Shown here piece by piece: positions 54,001-64,000 of a DNA stretch of 64,000 nt. The notes under the pieces were generated by a model. That model was not told the origin of the DNA. It searched no databases and was given only the letters and a program-made list of their open reading frames with translations. A program made the position numbers and the translations under genes. The DNA comes from Procambarus clarkii. Taxonomy: Eukaryota; Arthropoda; Malacostraca; Decapoda; Cambaridae. The stretch spans positions 5,976,863 to 6,040,862 of the forward strand of contig NC_091180.1 of NCBI RefSeq assembly GCF_040958095.1, given 5' to 3'. Numbering within the stretch: the stretch's first letter is position 1; each line of letters begins with the position of its first letter.

Positions 54001-55567
54001 AAGGAGCAGTGGTTAATGAGACAAGGTGGAGTGTGGAGGAGCAGTGGTTAATGAGACAAGGTGGAGTGTGGAGGAGCAGTGGTTAATGAGACAAGGTGGA
54101 GTGTGGAGGAGCAGTGTGTGATGAGATACAAGGGGGAGTGTGGAGGAGCAGTGGTTAATGAGACAAGGTGGAGTGTGGAGGAGCAGTGTGTGATGAGATA
54201 CAAGGGGGAGTGTGGAGGAGCAGTGGTTAATGAGACAAGGTGGAGTGTGGAGGAGCAGTGTGTGATGAGATACAAGGGGGAGTGTGGAGGAGCAGTGGTT
54301 AATGAGACAAGGGGGAGTGTGGAGGAGCAGTGTGTGATGAGATACAAGGGGGAGTGTGGAGGAGCAGTGGTTAATGAGACAAGGTGGAGTGTGGAGGAGC
54401 AGTGTGTGATGAGATACAAGGGGGAGTGTGGAGGAGCAGTGGTTAATGAGACAAGGGGGAGTGTGGAGGAGCAGTGGGTGATGAGAGACAAGGTGGAGTG
54501 TGGAGGAGCAGTGGTTAATGAGACAAGGTGGAGTGTGGAGGAGCAGTGGGGGATGAGAGACAAGGTAGAGTGTGGAGGAGCAGTGTGTGATGAGATACAA
54601 GGGGGAGTGTGGAGGAGCAGTGTGTGATGAGAGACAAGGTGGAGTGTGGAGGAGCAGTGGGTGATGAGAGACAAGGTAGAGTGTGGAGGAGCAGTGTGTG
54701 ATGAGAGACAAGGGGGAGTGTGGAGGAGCAGTGTGTGATGAGATACAAGGGGGAGTGTGGAGGAGCAGTGGGTGATGAGAGACAAGGTGGAGTGTGGAGG
54801 AGCAGTGGGTGATGAGAGACAAGGTGGAGTGTGGAGGAGCAGTGGGTGATGAGAGACAAGGTAGAGTGTGGAGGAGCAGTGTGTGATGAGATACAAGGGG
54901 GAGTGTGGAGGAGCAGTGGGTGATGAGAGACAAGGTAGAGTGTGGAGGAGCAGTGTGTGATGACATACAAGGGGGAGTGTGGAGGAGCAGTGGGTGATGA
55001 GAGACAAGGTAGAGTGTGGAGGAGCAGTGGGTGATGAGAGACAAGGTAGAGTGTGGAGGAGCAGTGTGTGATGAGAGACAAGGGGGAGTGTGAAGGAGCA
55101 GTGTGTGATGAGAGACAAGAGGGAGTGTGGAGGAGCAGTGGTTAATGAGAGACAAGGTGGAGTGTGGAGGAGCAGTGAGTGATGAGAGACAAGAGGGAGT
55201 GTGGAGGAGCAGTGGGTGATGAGAGACAAGGGGGAGTGTGGAGGAGCAGTGTGTGATGAGAGACAAGAGGGAGTGTGGAGGAGCAGTGGTTAATGAGAGA
55301 CAAGGTGGAGTGTGGAGGAGCAGTGAGTGATGAGAGACAAGAGGGAGTGTGGAGGAGCAGTGGGTGATGAGAGACAAGGGGGAGTGTGGAGGAGCAGTGT
55401 GTGATGAGAGTGTGGAGGAGCAGTGTGTGATGAGACAAGGGGGAGTGTGGAGGAGCAGTGTGTGATGAGAGACAAGGTAGAGTGTGGAGGAGCAGTGTGT
55501 GATGAGATACAAGGTGGAGTGTGGAGGAGCAGTGGGTGATGAGAGACAAGGTGGAGTGTGGAGGAGC
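54001..55567. repeat. 35/37-bp minisatellite in an SMC1A intron
   Basis: Tandem GAGTGTGGAGGAGCAGTG units with GTTAATGAGACAAGG (35 bp) or TGTGATGAGATACAAGG (37 bp) tails. From about 54030 to 54480 the two alternate regularly, giving a 72-bp higher-order unit; further right 37-bp forms prevail. The minus strand lacks stops, which yields frames over 500 codons that are not genes. The G-rich strand is the SMC1A template strand. Confidence 0.96.
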
Positions 55568-55666
55568 AAATTTTGACCTCGTTAAATATACATTTAAAAA
55601 TGTTTCCACTATCCCAATTACACTTTGTTATATAAAAAAGGTTGTAGATGGTCGCCTGTGACTTAC

Positions 55667-55861
55667 CTTATAAATGCCATCAATCTCATTTGACACATGT
55701 TCAAAGAATGCCATGAAACGGTCATAACGATCCTTCTTAGCTCTCTCAAATGCCTGCTTGGCCTTCTTGGCACGCTTGCGGGCACTGTCAAACTCAGAAT
55801 TTGTCTCCTGAAGCTTCTCTCTAGCCAGGTCAAGCTTCTGCATTGCTTTCATATTGGGTGC
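55667..55861 (-). CDS. SMC1A: SMC1A exon, end of coiled coil and start of C-terminal head
   Basis: A 65-codon exon starting [19 protein letters not shown] and passing through [18 protein letters not shown] to EIDGIYK. This is the end of the long C-terminal coiled coil running into the ATPase head of SMC1. The APNMKAM block and the KKAKQAF helix are characteristic of SMC1. The acceptor on the minus strand is CTAATGCAG (55862-55870); the donor GTAAGT is at 55661-55666; both ends are phase 0. Earlier exons, which encode the Walker A half, hinge and most of the coiled coil, lie beyond the right edge of the window. Confidence 0.97.
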
Positions 55862-55892
55862 CTGCATTAGAAAGATAAAGATATATCAATAC

Positions 55893-56343
55893 AGTAGAGG
55901 AAAAGCAAGAGATCATTCGGAAGCATGAAAATTGTGCACATGTTGTTGAACTTTATAGGCAGTACAACAAATCCACGTCAACGATATGCACTATACTTGC
56001 CAAGAAAAAGGATATTATGAGTGCCAAAGTGGCAAAAGGAGTATCAACAATCACGAAACAAAGACCACAAATACTTGAGGAAGTGGAAAAGTTGTTATTA
56101 ATTTGGATACACAACAAGAAGTTAGTGGGTGGTAGTGTTTCGGAGGCCATCATTTGTGAGAAAGCAAGGGTATTGCACGAAGACCTTGTAAAGAAAATCC
56201 CTGGAACGAGTGCAGAGAAAGACTTTAAGGCAAGCAGGGGATGGTTTGAGAAATTTAGAAAAAGAAGCGGTATTCATAGTGTTGTGCGGCATGGGGAGGC
56301 TGCCAGCTCAGACAAACCAGCGGCTGAGAAATTTATTGAAATT
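55893..56343 (+). pseudogene. Tigger/CENP-B-like transposase N-terminal fragment
   Basis: The plus strand reads through a psq-type helix-turn-helix (EEKQEIIRKHENCAHVVELY, RQYNKSTSTICTILAKK), then AKVAKGVSTITKQRPQILEE and the CENP-B-type DNA-binding half (FKASRGWFEKFRKRSGIHSV, VRHGEAASSD). This matches Tigger transposases, whose DDE domain should follow but is cut off where LINE-A begins. No stop occurs within the fragment. It begins about 30 bp upstream of the SMC1A exon, on the opposite strand. Confidence 0.85.
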
Positions 56344-56862
56344 GTTCACGACTTTTGTTAGACCAAAGCTGGAATATGCAGCAGTTGTACGGTGCCCCTA
56401 TCCCCCTATCCTAAGAAACACATCAACTGGAAAAGGTGCAACGACATGCCACTAAGTGGCTTCCATGAACTGAAGCGCAAGAGCTACGAAGAGAGGTTAG
56501 AGGCCTTAAATATGCCAAAACTGGAAGACAGAAGAAAAAGAGGTGATATGATCACTACATACAAAATAATAACAGGAATTGATAAAATCGATAGGGAAGA
56601 TTTCCTGAGATCTGGAACTTTAAGAACAAGAGGTCATAGATATAAACTAGCTAAACACAGATGCCGAAGAAATATAAGAAAATTCACTTTCGCAAACAGA
56701 GTGGTAGACGGTTGGAACAAGTTAGGTGAGAAGGTGGTGGAGGCCAAGACCGTCAGTAGTTTCAAAGCGTTATATGACAAAGAGTGCTGGGAAGACGGGA
56801 CACCATGAGCGTAGCTCTTATCCTGTAACTACACTTAGGTAGTTACACTTAGATAATTACAA
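56336..56862 (+). mobile_element. LINE-A 3' end
   Basis: Starts at TTGTTCACGACTTTTGTTAG, joined to Tigger, and runs through the thumb and C-terminal domain (KRGDMITTYKIITGIDKIDR) to the CTTAGGTAGTTA tail. An insertion near 56395 and other changes break the frame at the start; the last 130 codons are open. 5'-truncated. Confidence 0.9.
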
Positions 56863-57268
56863 AAAGAGGCAACAGTATGTGGCAAGACGATGGCCCCCAA
56901 CCCCCACCAGAAAACCAAGCTGACGCTAACAAGAGTAACCACCTAAGAAGAGACAGGAAAAGGAAGGACCTCCAAAATACCCCATACTGCCGCCAAGAGA
57001 AGTATGCAGGTGGGACACCTACCACGAAGCCACCCGACCACCAACCGGAGGCGAGACCGCAAGGCAGAACATAAGCAGCCCCGACAAGGCCCCTCTGAGC
57101 CCAGGAAAAGGCAGAGCCACGGGGAGATCTCGGGCGCGACCACCGAAACCCAGGCGGCACAAGGGGATGGAACGTCTGCCGAACAGAAAAACTCCCCAAA
57201 GCAAGCAAGCCCGCCGGGAGTTTAGAAACGACGGGTCCGACGCGAGCCATCACAAGACCCCAAAAAAC
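56863..57268. other. AC-rich unassigned DNA, probable DIRS-related
   Basis: Strong A/C bias on the plus strand, like the sense-antisense skew of the DIRS-like element to the right. No motif recognised. Confidence 0.35.
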
Positions 57269-57783
57269 CAGCGTTGAATGTAATGAAACGCCATTTTCTG
57301 GGCGAGTCCCTGAGGCTCCCCGGAGCTATCCAGGCTGAATGGATATGTATAACTTTCTGGCATCAGTCAAAGTGCTAGGAGTTCTTGCCTACCGGGAACC
57401 ACGAGCCAGAACCTGGCCCCCCTCAGAGAGGCACGAGGAGCAATGGCCTATAGAAACCCCCTTGTGATTGGGAGCATTCTATGTCTGCCATCGACCGGGA
57501 CAGGCACCCAGAAAGGTAGGCGCCCCAAAACAAATCCCTATTCTGGTGACATTATTGCTACCGAAAGCCGAACGAGTGGACAGAACTCCCCAAACAAAAT
57601 TATCAAACTAGCATGACATCATCATGTCGAAGCGCCACTGTCTGTGCAACCCACCCGTCCCCGAGAGGGGGAAGGGGAAGCCCCAGACCCTCCACGCCGG
57701 CGATCCAACTGGCAGTTCTTAGGCTGGATGTCAAAAGACACGAAAATGCCGCCGACCAGAGGGAGGGAGGGAGGGATGTCAGG

Positions 57784-57873
57784 GAGCCTCCGGGACTCAC
57801 CCAGAAAATGGCGTTTCATTACATTCAACGCTGATTTTCTGGGGGGAGCCCCGTCGGCTTCCCGGAGCTACCT
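57784..57873 (-). repeat. internal complementary region of the second DIRS-like element
   Basis: Contains CACCCAGAAAATGGCGTTTC, ATTACATTCAACGCTG and TTTTCTGGGGGGAGCCCCGT in direct succession. The halves match the termini at 57269 and 63734 in inverted orientation. Confidence 0.82.
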
Positions 57874-58740
57874 TACCAAAAGATAAGTAAAACAGGGAAG
57901 AAACCGGGAGGCGGATACCACACGTCCTAACTGAACAACCAAACCAGAGACAAAACAAAGACCAAAACGAGAAGAAAAAGACCACCCAGGCCAACGACCA
58001 GGACGGCACCAAAACTCAAGAGCAGGCCAGAGGGGAACGATGCCCAGGACAGCAAGTGGAATGGAGCAGAAGGAACCGCAACACTGAACGTAAGCAGGAG
58101 CGGCTCTGCCAGCACCACCCAACATGAAGTGACAGGACAATCCCAGACAACGGTCCCAGAACAACCCCGAAGGGAAGACAAACCAACCCTATCAAAGACT
58201 GAAGAACCCTTCGCAGTGATAGGAAAACCAAACACCGCCCCCGAGACAAAACGTGCAGGTGGGAGACCAATAACGAACCCACCTGTGCCGACACAAACTG
58301 ACGAGAAACGAACACCACGATCGAAAGCGCAAAACGCGAATCTAAAAACAGCGACCCCGCAACCCAAGAAGCAACAGAACCAGCTCCAGCAGGGAAGAAT
58401 GATACACGCATCCCCGTGGCATCCAAGAGGAGAACCACCGAGGACGAGAACCGCAGGAAAACAAACACACCCAGTCCGGAAAAGGAACAAGGAAAAACCG
58501 AAACCAGGACCGGAACCCAGCAAACCCGGTTCCAAGAAAAGGAACCAGGAAGGCAGGAGCGGCAGACCGAAAAGTTCACACACCCCCCCCCCCCACAGAC
58601 AGTGCAACCCGAAGCCTGCAGAAAACCACAGAAATCGCAGGAACTCGGTACCAAAATGGAACACCGGAGAAGTCCAAAAGCAGGACGTGGAACATGGACA
58701 GAGGTCCACCGGAGCACCAAACAGGATAATCAAGAAGCAC

Positions 58741-58771
58741 TGACTCAGATACACAAAGTGTATCTGAGTCA
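58741..58771. repeat. perfect hairpin in DIRS-like element
   Basis: Arms TGACTCAGATACAC and its complement with loop AAA. The stem contains TGACTCA, an AP-1-type palindrome, by chance or otherwise. Confidence 0.85.
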
Positions 58772-60133
58772 TACGGCCCAAAGAGCGGCCGGGAAGTAAC
58801 ACACACAACCAACGACAAAATGTGTAGAGGAGCGCGTACATACATGAGGGACCTTACAGACAGCAGGGTTATCTTGAGGTTCTTGAGATCTCTCCCTCGG
58901 CTATGTGAGGGTGCAGCAGACACCGAAGATAGTCAAGGAAAGTGTCCAGACAGGGAAAAGACCCAGGGGACTACAACGAAAACAAAAGCACCGAAATGCG
59001 GGGCAGAGCCCCACAGGACAACAAAGAACAAAAGATGGACAAAAGGCACTAAAGACGCACGCAAGGTGACCAAACACCACACCCAACACCCCAGTCAGGA
59101 GCCATCGACACAATCCCGCCAAGCGGGGAAGAGTAAACAAGGATGGAACAGTGAACAAGGGTGGCGGAAGGAGTAGAGTATCCCAAGAAGATACTCGCTA
59201 CAAACGCATGAGCCTAACGAGAGAAGCAAAGCTCCACAAAGTACCAATGACGGAACTCAAACCGTTCCGTACAGTCCAACAAAAAGTCCTGCCAACCTGT
59301 GGGGAACTGAGGCGGCACCCAAGCATATAACCAGCAGAGTAGCAAATAATAACTAGTCTACCGGCAAGTGTGGTCTAGAACAGACATGCGAGACACCGTA
59401 CCGACACTCAGTGTGCCCAACCCGCACCATTGCCCGCCAACGATCACCCACAACTACTGTATATGCAACAAAAGATAAGTAGTCCCTTAGTGTGTGTGTT
59501 AATTGACCAATCTCCACGAAACAATAGAAACTGGGATAGTGGCACACGCCACCCGTGCGGCATAGTAACAGGCCCGGTGATGTGCGGAACCAATTACCAC
59601 GTAACGTGGTGGTGGGGCCCCACTATTGGTGCAAGGGCGGGTTGGACATGTAAGTGAGTGGGAATGTATCATAATCTTCTTGTTTGAGGAGCTGTTCACT
59701 GGAGACAGTTAAGCAAATCCCAGTTGTGTCTGGGTACAAGTGACAGGATGAACAACCCAGCAGGTATTCCTCCTATTGGGGAGTGTTGTACATGCTGCTA
59801 TGGCGGTGTGTCTGCTCACAAGATGAGTGGCGCTGCCCAATAAACTCGCCCCTCGGAGCAAAATTTAATTTAAATTAGTAGCTGCCTCGCACGGGCCAAG
59901 AGGCCCTCCGTAGGGCCATTGTACTTATGTCCGTATGCAGGTACGCACAAAGGGACACAGGAGGTAGTGAACACCCAAAGGAGCCACAGACAATAAAAAG
60001 AACCCGAGTAATGGCAGAGGGAAAGGAAGCCAAAAGCACCAAAATGCCATGTGGAGGAGGCAGATGCCACCCACAGGAGCAAACAAGAAGACAGAGCCCA
60101 GAAGGCTCAGGAAACTGCGCAACCGTCAACTGA

Positions 60134-60398
60134 CAGGATCTTGATGTTATCTTGAGATGATTTCGGGGCTTTTTAGTGTCCCCGCGGCCCAGTCCTCGAC
60201 CAGGCCTCCACCCCACCCCCCCCAGGAAGCAGCCCGTGACAGCTGACTAACTCCCAGGTACCTATTTTACTGCTAGGTAACAGGGGCATAGTGTGAAAGA
60301 AACTCTGCCCATAGTTTCTCACCGGCGCCTGGGATCGAACCCAGGACCACAGGATCACAAGTCCAGCGTGCTGTCCGCTCGGCCGACCGGCTCCCATG
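60134..60398 (-). mobile_element. tRNA-derived SINE (type A head)
   Basis: Same as 17-279 with a better preserved head: on the minus strand GGTCGGCCGAGCGGACAGC and GGTTCGATCCCAGG. The body and TTATCTTGAG-like tail are present. Nested in the DIRS-like element. Confidence 0.85.
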
Positions 60399-61769
60399 AG
60401 GAGAGGTGGAGCCCAAGAGCCAGAGCTCAACCCCCGCAAGCACTACTAGGCAAGCACCCCACCAAAAGTGAGAACCAGCACTAGGCCGACAGAAGCGCCA
60501 GACAAGACAACCTCACCTGCAAAGCAGACACACGACCGTGCCACAACACAGGCGAGCCACGTAACATACTAGGAGCAGCGCTAAAGGTGTGCCTGAAAGC
60601 CATGCATACTCGAGGCAGTAGGCACAGCTTGTACCCTTACCTGAATAAAATGCGAGGTCGAAGGAGAATACGGCCAGAGGTGCGTGCACTGCAGAAGACG
60701 AAGCAGGACATAGGGAGAACAAAGTGACATCCCCCGACATAAATCCAAAACACCCTCAGCATCCAGAGGGCCACGACCGGAGGGAGAAACGAGCAAGAAG
60801 CCGTAGAAAACCACGAGAAACGGCACGAACACACGAGCATACCGCCCGTAAACAAAACGCACACCGCGGCCCCAGCACACGAGGTACGAAACGCACCACC
60901 CGTCCACCGGGAGGCGTGGCTCGTACACCAGGCGGACACACAAATCGTACACACAACGTACAGACATCGTACAAACACCAGGAAGGTGTGCGGAACGAAG
61001 ACAAAGAACGCCAAAACTGGAAGTAGAGACGACGCGAAAACAAAACAAGGCAAAAACTAAGCAAAAGAAAACAGATGATGGAAGGGAACCAACAAGGCCG
61101 ACAAAAGACCCGATGGAAACCACATCGAAAACCAACAGACGTTCCAATAATATTGGAAGGTACGAAAAGACTTGTGAACCAACGAGAATGTTTTGCCTAA
61201 TAGTGGCTACAGGCATTGTATGTACTAGCCCTATCTATAAATCCATCATTCATTGTAAAATCTCTTGGACGTACACACCTTACCTAAATAAACATTTATA
61301 TTTATTATTTATTTAGAACCCCGACAAGCACCCCTGACCAAGGAACTTGCAGGTACGATGATACGAAACTGTTGAGGCTCTGCGTACTAGGCCAAGATAG
61401 AAATCCATCAATGTTTGTTACACACCTTGTATGGATGTACCTTACCTGAACACTTTTTTTTTTCATGAACAGCATCGCGACATAAGAGCGAAAAGGGTAA
61501 GGAAAAGGGGATGAAACACACCCCCATGAACGACGGGACCGACGAACCTGAAGGAACACGGAACCGAACCCAGGGAGGGGTATACCCGAAAACAACAGGA
61601 ACACAGAGGGAAGGAACAACCCCACTCTGAGGAACTGCCAGCCCCACACCAAAGGTACAAGGACCCAAGAGGGGCAAAACGGGGCCAAGGCCCCTCAGGT
61701 AACCCCTCCCTAACCCCGGGAACCTCTAGGGCATGACCCAGGGCCAAGCCGCACCCCCAAAGCCCCAGC

Positions 61770-62294
61770 TTAACAAGGAAAGGCCGGGGCAGCCATGCAA
61801 ACACTAATGAAGGGAGCCCACTGGTCAAACCCATACGGCACGGCTGGGGGAACCGACTCTAATGCCTCCGCCGCCACCCCGGAAAAGGAAAACCCCCGAG
61901 ACCGCCCGAGTCTCAACCCAACCAGACCCCGCCCCAACCCCAAAACCCTCCTATGGTTCGGAGAAGGAAGCAAGGGAGGAAGTGAGTAGAACAGAAGGGG
62001 AGGAACAAGAAGCGGAAGGAGCCAGAGCCGAAGCGACCCCCACCCCCAAGTCCAGACCCCAACCACCAAAACAGGGCAGCCTCGTGGCATCCGGGGCCGC
62101 AAACCAAGAGCATTGCAGCAACACACACCCAGCAAGCAACGCCGCACCCGCCTGCACCCGATTATCAAGACCAGTGGCCTGGGTGAAGGAGAGCGCGTAC
62201 CGACAACAATCATCGGACGACTCCGGGTCACAAGAACAAGGACCCAACAGGCAGCATGGCGGAGGCACAACAGGTGAGTGTCACCCTGAGACAA
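61770..62294 (-). pseudogene. DIRS gag-like segment
   Basis: The minus-strand frame resembles 50500-51032 and 35403-35890: LLCLRHAACW, CCCNALGLRPRMPRGCPVLV, then a Pro/Leu-rich stretch. It is in the right place next to the left terminal repeat. Function is inferred only from position. Translated composition is strongly biased, so the frame could be partly accidental. Confidence 0.4.
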
Positions 62295-62689
62295 GGGGAC
62301 AGATCAACCTTCAAACTCGCAGGACGCGAGGGGGACTCCGGGGACACATCTAGGGGACCACGGAGCCCCCGTGGGGTTTCCCAGGGCCCTTACCCTTTGG
62401 TACACGCTAAGGGCAGCCCAGGCAGGGTACCGCGAACCGGCGCCCAAATCTACCAACAAACTGCTAAAGCTGAACCCCCGGGACGTGTCCACTCACGGGG
62501 GCCAAGCAGGGAGTACCGCCTACAGAAGAATTCAAAAGAAATTCACCTAGAACAGGAAAGGGGGACCATAGTAAAAGCAGACCCCCCACCAGGCAAAAAA
62601 CAAAAACAAAAGAAAAATCCCGCAAGAGGACAACGTACCCAGGCGGAACAGAGCCGGCCGCTGTTAATGGTGAAAACTAGCTGTGCAGT

Positions 62690-62975
62690 AGCTATAAACA
62701 TCAGAGGTCCGCGGTTCTTCAACGTCCTCCCAGCAAGCATAAGAAATATTGCCGGAACAACCGTGGACATTTTCAAGAGGAAACTAGATTTATTCCTCCA
62801 AGGAGTGCCGGACCAACCGGGCTGTGGTGGGTATGTGGGCCTGCGGGCCGCTCCAAGCAACAGCCTGGTGGACCAAACTCTCACAAGTCGAGCCTGGCCT
62901 CGGGCCGGGCTTGGGGAGTAGAAGAACTCCCAGAACCCCATCAACCAGGTATCAACCAGGTATCAACCAGTACCC
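62690..62975 (+). mobile_element. LINE-B 3' end
   Basis: The plus strand encodes INIRGPRFFNVLPASIRNIA and TTVDIFKRKLDLFLQGVPDQ, then the 3' UTR and a tail of three ATCAACCAGGT repeats at 62939-62971. Nearly identical to the inverse of 31986-32260. Inserted in the DIRS-like element. Confidence 0.88.
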
Positions 62976-63734
62976 CGCGCCCCTACCAGTGACGAAAACT
63001 ACCACCTACCCAGAGACAAACCAGGGCAACAAAACCCCAGCCGACTCCAATGGCGGCCCAGTACCGAGCAGTAAAGGACACAGCGGAGGCAGAACCCAAG
63101 GTGACTTGTGGAAGGTGGCCCCAAGCCCCAAGGGCAGTACTTAGAGGGCACCTAGGGAAGATAGCCCTAGGCGCATGTAGCCCAAGTACTGTGGAATCTT
63201 ACTCCTGGCTCACACCCCACCGGTAGAGACAGTCCACACCACAAGGCACAGAACTGAAACAAAAACCGGAGCCAGAGGCACTCGACCAGCCAGTATGACC
63301 ATCAGCCAAGAACTGCCAGTTGGATCGCCGGCGTAGGGGGTCTGGGGCTCCCCTTTCCCCCTCTCGGGGAGGGGGGGGTTGCACAGACGGTGGCGCGGCG
63401 ACATGATGACGTCATGCTAGTTTGATAATTTTGTTTGGGGAGTTCTGTCCACTCGTTCGGCTTTCGGTAGCAATAATTTCACCAGAATAGGGGTTTGTTT
63501 TGGGGCGCCTACCTTTCTGGGTGCCTGTCCCGGTCGATGGCAGACATAGAATGCTCCCAATCACAAGGGGGTTTCTATAGGCCATTGCACCTCGTGCCTC
63601 TCTGAGGGGGCCAGGTTCTGGCTCGTGGTCCCCGGTAGGCAAGAACTCCTAGCACATTGACTGATGCCAGAAAGTTATACATATCCATTCAGCCTGGATA
63701 GCTCCGGGGAGCCGACGGGGCTCCCCTCAGAAAA

Positions 63735-64000
63735 CCAACTGGCAGGGCAAGCTAGGAAACCAAAGAAAGCGGAAGGGTCGCCGCCAGAAACAGTACCCGA
63801 ACCAAGGGGTACAAGCAACTGCAACAGACCAAGACAAAGCACACCACAGGACTCAGGATGAAAAAACGCCCAAGAAGCCAAGGAACACACACAGAACACC
63901 CCTGCAGCAGAGGAGGAAACAAGGGAACGCACAAGGAAATGAAGGAGTGGAAACCGACCCCCCCCCCCCCCAACATAGCAGCAACTGCAGGCAAAACCGA
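63735..64000. other. AC-rich unassigned DNA
   Basis: No feature recognised. Contains a C-run at 63959-63971. Confidence 0.4.

Larger units (their letters stand above)
57269..63734 (-). mobile_element. large DIRS-like element with ICR, coding region unrecognised
   Basis: Outer right-repeat end CAGCGTTGAATGTAATGAAA at 57269; the repeat reaches about 57720. The ICR is at 57784-57873. The left repeat is 63300-63734, with outer end GGGGAGCCCCGTCGGCTCCC read leftward. The arrangement equals that of 34632-39473 but on the minus strand. A weak gag-like frame is at 61770-62294. I find no RT, RNase H or recombinase motif in 57900-61700, so it is probably a non-autonomous or heavily altered derivative. 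A SINE and a LINE-B end are inserted. Confidence 0.75.

Noticed and set aside
54013-55569. Minus-strand frame of over 500 codons inside the SMC1A intron
   Set aside because: Minisatellite artefact; it is an intron between two proven SMC1A exons.
57927-58841. Large hydrophobic membrane protein on the minus strand
   Set aside because: Frame is rich in Phe, Leu, Cys, Val because of T/G skew in the DIRS-like DNA; overlapping frames are equally long and no family is recognised.
60581-61216. Second membrane-protein-like frame
   Set aside because: Same compositional effect as above; no start context, no homologue known to me.

Overview
The window is animal nuclear DNA, most likely from a decapod crustacean such as a crayfish. 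This rests on an arthropod-like SMC1A gene with GT-AG introns, the mix of DIRS, piggyBac, Tigger and non-LTR elements, tRNA-derived SINEs and long arrays of short satellites. The genus is an inference. Nothing looks prokaryotic.

The only host gene I can recognise is on the minus strand: four exons encoding the C-terminal ~216 residues of the cohesin ATPase SMC1A, at 55667-55861, 53704-53882, 31137-31314 and 14545-14640. The introns between them are about 1.8, 22.4 and 16.5 kb. Reading frame and splice sites agree across all four exons. Everything right of 55861 is probably the preceding SMC1A intron. A last short exon and the 3' UTR should lie left of 14545.

Layout: 0-5 kb holds a SINE, a decayed piggyBac-like element and decayed LINE fragments. 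5.4-7.2 kb holds microsatellite and minisatellite DNA. 7.9-13.7 kb is a 16-bp satellite split by a LINE-A copy. 14.5-31.3 kb contains two SMC1A exons and their intron. That intron carries a LINE gag gene split by a Tigger transposon, a LINE-A copy split by an intact piggyBac, and two nested non-autonomous piggyBac-like elements. 31.3-53.7 kb (next intron) holds LINE fragments, a DIRS retrotransposon with its internal complementary region (34.6-39.5 kb), an inverted piggyBac-like copy (41.1-43.5 kb), a 25-bp satellite split by a nearly intact LINE-A (43.5-50.2 kb), and DIRS fragments. 53.9-55.6 kb is a minisatellite intron. 55.9-64 kb holds a Tigger fragment, a LINE-A 3' end and a second large DIRS-like element (57.3-63.7 kb) in which I find no reverse transcriptase.

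Working names: LINE-A has protein motifs FADDAK and a (CTTAGGTAATTA)n tail; LINE-B has the tail motif ATCAACCAGGT; LINE-C is related to B; LINE-D is a further RT family. Most long open frames in the window are by-products of satellites whose unit length is not a multiple of three. They are not genes.
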